DNA from: Cocleimonas sp.
GTDB lineage: Bacteria; Pseudomonadota; Gammaproteobacteria; Thiotrichales; Thiotrichaceae
Reading direction: 5' to 3'
DNA length: 6,881 nt
Assembly: GCA_023145485.1 (NCBI GenBank)
Contig: JAGLDT010000038.1
Span: 1 to 6,881 of the forward strand
Part shown: positions 1 through 5,691 of the stretch, piece by piece
Layout of the letters: each line of letters opens with the position of its first letter
Position numbering within the stretch: position 1 is the first letter of the stretch
The notes under the pieces: generated by a model
Database searches by the model: none
What the model was told of the DNA's origin: nothing
Seen by the model: only the letters and a program-made list of their open reading frames with translations
Position numbers and translations under genes: made by a program

Positions 1-24
1 TTGATTCTCTCGCAGAAACAAGAG

Positions 25-33
25 TTATCCACA
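25..33 (+). promoter_or_regulatory. DnaA box
   Basis: TTATCCACA is an exact match to the consensus TTATNCACA and identical to the high-affinity E. coli boxes. It lies 58 bp before dnaN and directly precedes the GC cluster and triplet array. It may nucleate the DnaA filament at the origin and may also modulate dnaN transcription. Confidence 0.85.
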
Positions 34-47
34 TTTTAGGGCCTCCC

Positions 48-68
48 CTACTACTACTACTATTACTA
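48..68 (+). repeat. DnaA-trio-like triplet array
   Basis: Seven consecutive triplets are read on the plus strand: five CTA, one TTA, one CTA. On the bottom strand they read 3'-GAT (five times), AAT, GAT, which fits the published DnaA-trio motif 3'-[G/A]A[T/A]-5'. The array starts at the end of the GC cluster, 14 bp after the DnaA box, and leads into the A/T stretch. A simple trinucleotide microsatellite is the alternative; its placement next to a DnaA box and dnaN argues for a function. Confidence 0.7.
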
Positions 69-90
69 TATAAAAAGAAAAAATATTAAT

Positions 91-1200
91 ATGAAATTAA
101 AAATTTTACGAAATATCTTATTAAAACACCTTAATCACGTCATTGGTGCTGTTGAAAAAAAACACACTAAAAAAATATTAGAAAATATCTACATTTCTGT
201 ACAAAATAACAAGATGACCTTCCTCGGAACAGATTTAGAAATTGAGTTATCAAGTAGCTTTGAGATCAACAGTGGGGAACAAGGTGCTTTCACAACATCT
301 GCCTCAAAAATATTGGGAATATGCAAGGCTTTACCACCTGAAAGTTTAATTTTATTAGAATTAGATAAAAATAGACTTTTCCTAAAAAGTACACGCAGTC
401 GTTTTGAATTATCCACATTACCCGCTAATGAATATCCTTTATTGGATGACATTCATTTTAGTGATGAGATTATTCTTCCTGAAAATATTTTAAAAGGTTT
501 GTTAGATGCAACAGCCTTTTCTATGGCTAACCAAGATGTTCGTTACTATCTCAACGGTTTGTTGTTAGAGGTTCGTGATGGATTGATAAAAACAGTAACA
601 ACAGATGGGCATCGTTTGGCTATCAAAGAGTATCAACGTGGTGATAATAATGGTTCAGATAGAGTCAAAAGTATTATTATTCCACGCAAGGGTGTCTTAG
701 AACTCTCAAAGATACTGAATACGAGCTGTGAAGCTCCTCTAACGCTTTATCTTAGCGAGAACCATATTAGGGTAGAGAAAGATAATACTCGCTTTACATC
801 GAAGCTCATTGATGGGAAGTACCCTGATTACCAAGCAGCAATACCAGCAGCTAGTCTTTATCATATTGAACTAGATCGACTTTTATTCAGAGATAAATTA
901 GCGGGCGTCGCTATTTTATCAAATGATAAATTTAAAGGTATTAGACTCTGTTTTTCTAATAATATCATTAAGTTACACTCAACAAACTCTGAAAAAGACG
1001 TTGCCGAAGATGAGATCGATGTGAATTATGCTGGAGAACCTTTGGAAATAGGATTTAATGTGACTTATTTATTAGAGGCTATTAATCATATCGATGCGGA
1101 AACTATTATTTTGCATATAAGTAATCCTGATAGTAGTGTTTTATTATCATCAGCTGAAAATACCGCAACTAAATATGTGGTTATGCCAATCAGATTGTAA
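91..1200 (+). CDS. dnaN: DNA polymerase III sliding clamp (beta subunit)
   Basis: The beta clamp forms a ring-shaped dimer around DNA, tethers polymerase III and recruits ligase, MutS, Hda and translesion polymerases. The 369 residues compare with 366 in E. coli and align over the whole length. Three clamp domains are expected at about 1-122, 130-250 and 253-369. Recognisable family segments are TGTDLE-like FLGTDLE (44-50), SRFELSTLPA (103-112), the QDVRYYLNG segment (148-156), TDGHRLA (171-177), the IPRKGVLEL stretch, FTSKLIDGKYPDY, and the C-terminal VVMPIRL that lines the partner-binding pocket (E. coli VVMPMRL). ATG at 91 is the first in-frame start and gives the normal N-terminus MKLKILRNILL. 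The leader has no clear Shine-Dalgarno, only A-rich sequence, as the origin-like elements fill the upstream region. A DnaA box sits inside the gene at 409-417. The usual downstream partner recF is absent. Confidence 0.98.
   Translation: MKLKILRNILLKHLNHVIGAVEKKHTKKILENIYISVQNNKMTFLGTDLEIELSSSFEINSGEQGAFTTSASKILGICKALPPESLILLELDKNRLFLKSTRSRFELSTLPANEYPLLDDIHFSDEIILPENILKGLLDATAFSMANQDVRYYLNGLLLEVRDGLIKTVTTDGHRLAIKEYQRGDNNGSDRVKSIIIPRKGVLELSKILNTSCEAPLTLYLSENHIRVEKDNTRFTSKLIDGKYPDYQAAIPAASLYHIELDRLLFRDKLAGVAILSNDKFKGIRLCFSNNIIKLHSTNSEKDVAEDEIDVNYAGEPLEIGFNVTYLLEAINHIDAETIILHISNPDSSVLLSSAENTATKYVVMPIRL
409..417 (+). promoter_or_regulatory. DnaA box inside dnaN
   Basis: A second exact TTATCCACA lies within the dnaN coding sequence, over the codons for residues L-S-T-L in the conserved ELSTLP segment. 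It is in the same orientation as the box at 25-33 and 384 bp downstream. The peptide is conserved, so part of the match is forced by coding, but the Leu and Ser codons could be spelled otherwise. It may be an auxiliary DnaA-binding site of the origin region. Confidence 0.45.
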
Positions 1201-1214
1201 TATTACTGATAAGA

Positions 1215-1237
1215 ATGATATTTATTCTCAATATCAT
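1215..1237 (+). terminator. AT-rich hairpin after dnaN
   Basis: ATGATATT (1215-1222) and AATATCAT (1230-1237) form a perfect 8-bp stem with a 7-nt loop, 15 bases after the dnaN stop codon. The stem is weak (one G-C pair) and is followed by an A-run rather than a T-run, so it is a poor intrinsic terminator. It may partly terminate or stabilise the 3' end of the dnaN message. Confidence 0.25.
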
Positions 1238-1251
1238 CATGAAAAAAGACA

Positions 1252-1275
1252 ACTATGTTTCACGTGAAACATAGT
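1252..1275. promoter_or_regulatory. parS: parS centromere site (ParB binding site)
   Basis: The core at 1256-1271 is TGTTTCACGTGAAACA, an exact match to the widely conserved bacterial parS consensus (TGTTNCACGTGAAACA) and a perfect palindrome. The symmetry extends four bases to each side, giving a 24-bp perfect palindrome. ParB binds such sites, spreads to neighbouring DNA and, with ParA and SMC, segregates the origin region. Its place about 1.2 kb from the origin-like element, in a non-coding gap, is where parS is expected. It sits upstream of the gyrB promoter, so ParB occupancy could influence gyrB expression (inference). Confidence 0.93.
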
Positions 1276-1327
1276 GAGGTTTGCAAAGTAGAGATAATTG
1301 ATTAACCGCTCATTCTTAAATAAAAAA

Positions 1328-1336
1328 TGTTATACT
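1328..1336 (+). promoter_or_regulatory. gyrB promoter, extended -10
   Basis: TGTTATACT fits the extended -10 pattern TGnTATAAT with one mismatch in the hexamer. No good -35 hexamer lies 16-18 bp upstream, which the extended -10 could offset. Transcription would start near 1343, leaving a leader of about 20 nt that contains the gyrB ribosome binding site. This also shows why the upstream TTG at 1298 is not the start. Confidence 0.6.
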
Positions 1337-1348
1337 GAATGGATATTC

Positions 1349-1355
1349 AAAAGGA
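1349..1355 (+). promoter_or_regulatory. Ribosome binding site deciding the gyrB start
   Basis: AAAAGGA ends 8 nt before ATG 1364, which is good Shine-Dalgarno sequence and spacing. The open reading frame extends upstream to a TTG at 1298, but no Shine-Dalgarno precedes it and the extra 22 residues have no counterpart in GyrB proteins. Confidence 0.75.
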
Positions 1356-1363
1356 TCAACTGT

Positions 1364-3781
1364 ATGTCAGAAGAACAAGTTTACGACTCAAGTAATATTA
1401 AAGTATTAAAAGGCTTAGAAGCAGTAAAAAAACGTCCTGGAATGTATATTGGCGATACGGATGATGGTACAGGGCTCCATCATATGGTTTTTGAGGTGGT
1501 TGATAATTCCATTGATGAAGCACTAGCCGGTCATTGCTCTGAAATAAAGGTTGTTCTTAAATCTGATGGTTCTGTCTCTGTTTCAGATGATGGTCGTGGC
1601 ATTCCTGTTGATATGCACAAGGGGGAAGGTATTCCAGCTGCTGAGGTTATTATGACAGTGCTTCATGCAGGTGGTAAATTTGATGATAATTCTTACAAAG
1701 TATCAGGCGGTTTACATGGTGTTGGAGTTTCGGTAGTTAATGCTTTATCTGAAGATTTAAAACTAACCATTCGTCGACATGGGAAAATACATCAACAAAC
1801 ATATGCTGATGGAGCGCCTACTTCAGAGTTAAAAGTAGTTGGTGATGCTGATAACACAGGTACTGAAATACGCTTTCTTCCCAGTAAAACTACTTTTGCT
1901 ATTACCGAATATAGTTTCGATATTTTAGCTAAGCGATTACGAGAACTATCCTTTTTAAACTCAGGGGTCAGAATAAATCTTGTTGATGAACGTGGTGAGG
2001 GTGAGCAGATTGTCTTTGAGTATGAAGGGGGAATTAGATCCTTTGTAGAGCATCTTAATAAAAAGAAAACGGCACTACATGACAATATTATCTACATATT
2101 AACAGAAAAAGAGGATGTGGGTGTTGAAGTAGCGTTGCAATGGAATGACTCTTATCGTGAAAATATTATCTGCTTCACTAATAACATTCCTCAACGAGAC
2201 GGCGGAACGCATTTGTCAGGCTTTCGTACCGCTTTAACAAGAACCATGAACCAGTATATTGAGAAAGAAGGTGTTGCTAAAAAAGAAAAAGTTTCACCGA
2301 CTGGAGATGATGTACGTGAGGGACTAACAGCAGTTGTCTCCGTCAAAGTTCCTGATCCAAAGTTCTCATCTCAGACTAAAGATAAATTAGTTTCATCAGA
2401 AATACGCGGTATTGTTGAATCTGCAATTAGTGAACGTCTCAGTGAGTTCCTGTTAGAAAACCCAACAGAAGCAAAAATAATTACAAATAAAGTTGTAGAG
2501 GCCTGCCGTGCCAGAGAAGCCGCGCGAAAAGCACGTGAAATGACGCGTCGCAAAGGGGCATTAGATATTGCAGGTCTACCTGGGAAATTAGCAGACTGTC
2601 AGGAGAAGGATCCAGCACTTTGTGAAATATATTTAGTAGAGGGTGATTCAGCAGGAGGATCTGCTAAACAAGGGCGAGCAAGAAAAACGCAGGCAATTTT
2701 ACCTTTGAAAGGAAAAATCTTAAATGTAGAAAAAGCACGTTTTGATAAAATGTTAGGATCAGCGGAAGTAGGAACGCTAATTACCGCATTAGGGTGTGGA
2801 ATAGGGCCTGAAGAATTTAACCCCGATAAACTACGTTATCACCGCATTATTATCATGACAGATGCCGATGTGGATGGTTCTCATATCCGTACATTATTAT
2901 TGACCTTCTTCTATCGACAAATGAAAGAGCTAGTTGAACGTGGGCACATCTATATAGCACAACCACCCTTATATAAAGTTAAAAAAGGTAAGCAAGAGCG
3001 TTATTTAAAAGATGAAGCAGAGAGAGAAGAGTATCTGTTAAATCTAGCAATGGAAAATTCAGGTTTATACTTGCATGAAGGAACACCCCCCATTAAAGGT
3101 GAAGCATTAGCTAATTTATCAACTCAATTTCTCCATGTAACAGCAATGATACGCCGTTTATCTCAACGTTATGATGCTGAGATACTGAGATCATTATTAT
3201 TTACACCCATGAGGTTTGTTGATGATTTTACGGCAAGCAATGTTGAACAGTGGTTGAAAAATGCTTGTGATGCTTTAAATAAAAAATTTAATGGCACTAG
3301 AAACTATCAGGCACAGCTGAAAAATAATGCTTCTGAAGATGACTGGACTATAGAAATTGTGATACGCCTTCACGGCGTGGATAATGAGCAAATTTATAAT
3401 AAAGACCTCTTTATGTCACCTGAGTTAAAAGCATTAGTAAAAGTAAATCAAGAACTGGATGGTTTATTAACGAAAGATTCTTGGATACAGCGTGGTGAAA
3501 GAAAAGAATTTGTTGATCAGTTTGATCAAGTGATGAAATGGTTAATGAAAGAAGCTCAAAGAGGACTTAGTATTCAGCGCTATAAAGGCTTAGGTGAGAT
3601 GAACCCTGATCAGCTATGGGAAACTACCATGGACCCAGAGACAAGGCGTATGCTTCAAGTAAAAATTGAAGATGCCTATCAGGCTGATGAGGTCTTTTCT
3701 ACGTTAATGGGGGATTTAGTGGAGCCACGTAGAGAGTTTATTGAGAAGAATGCTTTATCTGTTTCAAATTTGGACGTGTAA
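1364..3781 (+). CDS. gyrB: DNA gyrase subunit B
   Basis: GyrB is the ATPase half of the A2B2 gyrase that introduces negative supercoils. The 805 residues match the 804 of E. coli closely along the full length. The GHKL ATPase domain (about 1-220) shows EVVDNSIDEA with Glu44 and Asn48, DDGRGIP (75-81) and the GGLHGVGVSVVNALS lid. The transducer domain ends with the QTKDKL loop that contacts ATP. The TOPRIM domain has Glu426 in EGDSAGGS and the metal-binding Asp500, Asp502 and Asp504 in DADVDGSH. The extra segment typical of gammaproteobacterial GyrB lies at roughly 560-735, followed by RGLSIQRYKGLGEMNPDQLWETTMDP. The start at 1364 rests on the ribosome binding site, the promoter and family length. 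No recF separates it from dnaN, and it has its own promoter beside parS. Confidence 0.98.
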   Translation: MSEEQVYDSSNIKVLKGLEAVKKRPGMYIGDTDDGTGLHHMVFEVVDNSIDEALAGHCSEIKVVLKSDGSVSVSDDGRGIPVDMHKGEGIPAAEVIMTVLHAGGKFDDNSYKVSGGLHGVGVSVVNALSEDLKLTIRRHGKIHQQTYADGAPTSELKVVGDADNTGTEIRFLPSKTTFAITEYSFDILAKRLRELSFLNSGVRINLVDERGEGEQIVFEYEGGIRSFVEHLNKKKTALHDNIIYILTEKEDVGVEVALQWNDSYRENIICFTNNIPQRDGGTHLSGFRTALTRTMNQYIEKEGVAKKEKVSPTGDDVREGLTAVVSVKVPDPKFSSQTKDKLVSSEIRGIVESAISERLSEFLLENPTEAKIITNKVVEACRAREAARKAREMTRRKGALDIAGLPGKLADCQEKDPALCEIYLVEGDSAGGSAKQGRARKTQAILPLKGKILNVEKARFDKMLGSAEVGTLITALGCGIGPEEFNPDKLRYHRIIIMTDADVDGSHIRTLLLTFFYRQMKELVERGHIYIAQPPLYKVKKGKQERYLKDEAEREEYLLNLAMENSGLYLHEGTPPIKGEALANLSTQFLHVTAMIRRLSQRYDAEILRSLLFTPMRFVDDFTASNVEQWLKNACDALNKKFNGTRNYQAQLKNNASEDDWTIEIVIRLHGVDNEQIYNKDLFMSPELKALVKVNQELDGLLTKDSWIQRGERKEFVDQFDQVMKWLMKEAQRGLSIQRYKGLGEMNPDQLWETTMDPETRRMLQVKIEDAYQADEVFSTLMGDLVEPRREFIEKNALSVSNLDV

Positions 3782-3812
3782 AGAAAATCTATATGGCCAT
3801 TAGTATTTTCTT
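3781..3812 (+). terminator. Probable terminator after gyrB
   Basis: AAGAAAAT (3781-3788) pairs perfectly with ATTTTCTT (3805-3812). Inside it, CTA (3789-3791) pairs with TAG (3801-3803), and the palindrome ATGGCCAT (3793-3800) closes the tip, leaving single unpaired T bases at 3792 and 3804. The A-rich left arm and T-rich right arm resemble a bidirectional intrinsic terminator, though no long T-run follows. It starts at the last base of the gyrB stop codon. Confidence 0.45.
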
Positions 3813-3865
3813 ATAAAGTATTGTATGGTTATCTTCTGTTCAGCTTTATGAAAGGATCACGAAGA

Positions 3866-3882
3866 TACCATGCAGTATGGTA
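3866..3882 (+). other. Small hairpin in the leader of the DUF1287 lipoprotein gene
   Basis: TACCAT (3866-3871) and ATGGTA (3877-3882) form a 6-bp stem with a 5-nt loop, ending two bases before the AGGGGA ribosome binding site (3885-3890) of the next gene. It could affect translation initiation; chance is also possible for a stem of this size. No convincing sigma70 promoter could be chosen in 3813-3900. Confidence 0.25.
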
Positions 3883-3900
3883 ATAGGGGATAATAATTAG

Positions 3901-5109
3901 ATGATGCAAACACAATTTTCACTGTATTTTTTAGCCATTGTGATGGGCTTTTTTTTGACAGGATGTTCAAGCAACAATGTAAAACCAGAAAACAACAAAA
4001 CCACTAGCAGTAGTGTCGGAGTAAAAAAACAGGCTGTTAATCATAGCCATCCTAAAGCAAATAAACGCATCGTCAGCAAAGCTCAACCTACAAAAAAAAG
4101 TGTAGTTAGAAAAAAAACCAAGCCAAAGCCAATCAAAAGAACTCCTGTTAAGCGATCGGTTTCTAACTATAAAAGACGCAATCTTGCTAGTAATCAATAT
4201 AGAAAAAAAAGAAATTACACCGCTAGAAAAAACATAGCGAGAAAAAAATATACACCCCGAAAAAAATATACGGCAAGAAAATATACAGCAAGAAAACAGC
4301 CAAGTTATAAAAGTAGAAGACGTGCTGTTAGAAGAGTAACACCTCATTACCCTCCCGCTCAAAAACGTAACTATGGTAATGCTTCCTTTGCTAAAGCATT
4401 ATCCAATGCAGCCGTAAGAAGAACCCATTCACGGGTAAGATATGATGGTAAATACGTTAAAATTGGCTATCCATGGGGTGATGTACCTGGCAATATAGGT
4501 GTATGTACCGATGTAGTCATTCGCTCTTATAGACGTTTAGGAGTCGATTTGCAAAAAGCGGTTCATGAGGATATGGCTAATGGCGGTTTCTATGATTATC
4601 CTAATGTTAAAAAATGGGGACTATCTGCTCCAGATAAAAATATAGACCATCGTCGTGTTTATAATTTACAAGCTTTTTTTCGTCGTCATGGCGCGCAATT
4701 ACCGATAACACGTAACCCAACACACTATAAACCTGGTGATTTAGTAACATGGATGGTAGGGCCAGGATTACCACACATTGGTGTTGTTGTAGAGCAACGT
4801 TCTAAAGTTGATCCTCGCCGTCATATGATTGTGCATAACATTGCGAATGGCCCTGAAATGGAAGATATTCTTTTTAGATTTCGTATTACTGGTCATTATC
4901 GATATACAAAGAATAATCGTCTAGTAGCACCGAGGCGACATAATACAAATTATGTAAAAAATAAGGGTATTGGTTCAGCAGACTACCAACGCTTGATGAG
5001 AGAGTTATCAGTTGCACCACGCCCAAGAAAACGAACTAAAAGTAGAAGAATTAATGTTGCACGCTCAGGAATATCAGATGCTGATATTCGTGCAGTACTA
5101 GGAAAATAA
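3901..5109 (+). CDS. DUF1287 (YijF-like) lipoprotein with a very basic linker
   Basis: This is a predicted outer-membrane lipoprotein of 402 residues. Residues 5-21 are a hydrophobic signal segment ending in the lipobox LTGC with Cys22; Ser at +2 favours the outer membrane. The n-region carries no Lys or Arg, which is unusual. Residues 31-181 contain no Asp or Glu and are packed with Lys/Arg (33 of the 80 residues at 61-140), including YTARK-type repeats at 106-133. The folded domain (about 161-338) matches DUF1287: YDGKYVKIGYPWGDVP, GVCTDVVIRSY with Cys202, VHEDM (221-225), NIDHRRV (247-253), GDLVTW, LPHIGVV with His292, VHNI (311-314), ITGHYRY. The conserved Cys and His suggest a papain/NlpC-P60-like hydrolase fold (inference); no reaction is proven for the family. 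A second basic tail covers about 340-402. An in-frame TAG at 3898-3900 fixes the start at 3901 or 3904; AGGGGA (3885-3890) favours 3901. The next gene begins 12 bp downstream. Confidence 0.85.
   Translation: MMQTQFSLYFLAIVMGFFLTGCSSNNVKPENNKTTSSSVGVKKQAVNHSHPKANKRIVSKAQPTKKSVVRKKTKPKPIKRTPVKRSVSNYKRRNLASNQYRKKRNYTARKNIARKKYTPRKKYTARKYTARKQPSYKSRRRAVRRVTPHYPPAQKRNYGNASFAKALSNAAVRRTHSRVRYDGKYVKIGYPWGDVPGNIGVCTDVVIRSYRRLGVDLQKAVHEDMANGGFYDYPNVKKWGLSAPDKNIDHRRVYNLQAFFRRHGAQLPITRNPTHYKPGDLVTWMVGPGLPHIGVVVEQRSKVDPRRHMIVHNIANGPEMEDILFRFRITGHYRYTKNNRLVAPRRHNTNYVKNKGIGSADYQRLMRELSVAPRPRKRTKSRRINVARSGISDADIRAVLGK
4216..4299 (+). repeat. Short tandem-like coding repeat (YTARK units)
   Basis: Residues 106-133 of the lipoprotein hold four copies of Tyr-Thr-(Ala/Pro)-Arg-Lys with 0-6 residue spacers: YTARK (106-110), YTPRK (117-121), YTARK (123-127) and YTARK (128-132). 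The last two are directly adjacent, and their DNA copies are nearly identical, which points to recent duplication or replication slippage. Copy number may vary between strains. Confidence 0.65.
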
Positions 5110-5111
5110 GG
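5107..5111 (+). promoter_or_regulatory. Ribosome binding site overlapping the upstream stop codon
   Basis: TAAGG covers the TAA stop of the lipoprotein gene and lies 10 nt before ATG 5122. Overlap of the stop codon with the next Shine-Dalgarno supports co-transcription and possible translational coupling of the two genes. Confidence 0.5.
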
Positions 5112-5121
5112 TATTTAAAAA

Positions 5122-5691
5122 ATGGCAAGAACCCCCTCTGTAATGATTGATCTGGGTACTAAAGCGCCCAACTTTTCACTGTTAGAACCAGCAACAGGAA
5201 AAATAGTTTCTCTCGATGATTTTATTTCTAAACCCGTATTAATTGCCTTTATTTGTAATCACTGCCCTTATGTCATCCAAATAAAAGACGTTTTTTCCCG
5301 TTTTGCTACAGAATATGAGCAACAGGGTTTAGTTGTGATTGCAATTAATGCCAATGATGTTGCTAATTATCCTGATGACTCACCAGAAAAAATGATTGAA
5401 GATGTGAATGAATACAACTATTCATTTCCCTATCTTTATGATGAAACACAGTCTGTAGCTCAGGCCTATCAAGCAGCCTGTACTCCTGATTTTTACTTAT
5501 TTGATGCAAATCATGCATTATATTATCGAGGTCAATTCGATAGTGCCCGTCCTGGAAATAATGACCCTGTAACAGGCAAAGATATGATTGAAGCAGTAAC
5601 ATCACTCTTAGCGGATCAACCCGCACCTAAACAGCAATTAGCATCATTAGGTTGTGGAATAAAATGGAAGCAAGGCAATGAGCCTAGCTAA
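5122..5691 (+). CDS. Thioredoxin-fold protein, redoxin (PRX-like) family
   Basis: A 189-residue thioredoxin-fold protein of the AhpC/TSA-redoxin group annotated as thioredoxin family or PRX-like. The order is typical: N-terminal PSVMIDLGTKAPNFSL, the active-site motif CNHCPYV with Cys45 and Cys48, the INANDVANYPDDSPE stretch with D and P in the usual place for this family, CTPDFYLFD with Cys120 and a cis-proline candidate Pro122, RGQFD, and the C-terminal SLGCGIKWKQGNEP with Cys178. CXXC at the start of the first helix predicts a thiol-disulfide function. The substrate of this family is not established. No signal peptide is visible, so it is presumably cytoplasmic. ATG 5122 gives the N-terminus usual for the family. 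It is probably co-transcribed with the DUF1287 gene. Its stop overlaps the stop of the convergent oxyR, so redox function and neighbourhood agree, but shared regulation is unproven. Confidence 0.88.
   Translation: MARTPSVMIDLGTKAPNFSLLEPATGKIVSLDDFISKPVLIAFICNHCPYVIQIKDVFSRFATEYEQQGLVVIAINANDVANYPDDSPEKMIEDVNEYNYSFPYLYDETQSVAQAYQAACTPDFYLFDANHALYYRGQFDSARPGNNDPVTGKDMIEAVTSLLADQPAPKQQLASLGCGIKWKQGNEPS

Larger units (their letters stand above)
25..90 (+). other. Putative origin unwinding module (DnaA box, GC cluster, DnaA-trio array, AT stretch)
   Basis: Four elements follow each other directly: a perfect DnaA box (25-33), a GC-rich patch GGGCCTCCCC (39-48), a run of CTA/TTA triplets (48-68) and an A/T stretch with a single G (67-90) that ends at the dnaN start codon. 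The same order and orientation define the basal unwinding system of B. subtilis oriC. There DnaA bound at the box is guided onto one strand by repeating 3'-GAT-5' trios and opens the duplex. The location just upstream of dnaN matches the classical dnaA-dnaN position of oriC. What is seen is the architecture; origin activity is inferred. Only one perfect DnaA box is visible here, so any further boxes would lie to the left of the window. Confidence 0.7.

Noticed and set aside
1..39. Open frame from base 1 to a TAG at 37-39, as the possible C-terminal end of dnaA
   Set aside because: The twelve residues do not resemble a DnaA C-terminus, and the frame would run through the DnaA box; too short to assign.
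189..452. 87-residue minus-strand open frame inside dnaN
   Set aside because: It fully overlaps a conserved dnaN region and has no recognisable protein features.
1222..1230. TTATTCTCA as a degenerate DnaA box after dnaN
   Set aside because: It has one mismatch at a critical position and is part of the AT-rich hairpin.
1298..1363. N-terminal extension of GyrB by 22 residues from a TTG codon
   Set aside because: It has no ribosome binding site, spans the gyrB promoter, and has no counterpart in GyrB proteins; ATG 1364 has a good Shine-Dalgarno.
3376..3384. Near-match DnaA box (minus-strand TTATCCACG) in gyrB
   Set aside because: One mismatch, inside conserved coding sequence (HGVDNE), and no cluster of boxes around it.
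3967..4362. 131-residue minus-strand open frame rich in Phe, Ser and Cys
   Set aside because: It is the antisense reading of the Lys/Arg-rich linker; its composition mirrors AAA/AGA codons, with no ribosome binding site or family match.
4830..4838. Minus-strand TTATGCACA, an exact TTATNCACA match
   Set aside because: It encodes the conserved VHN of the DUF1287 domain, stands alone 4.8 kb from the origin-like region, and one such match on either strand is near chance.
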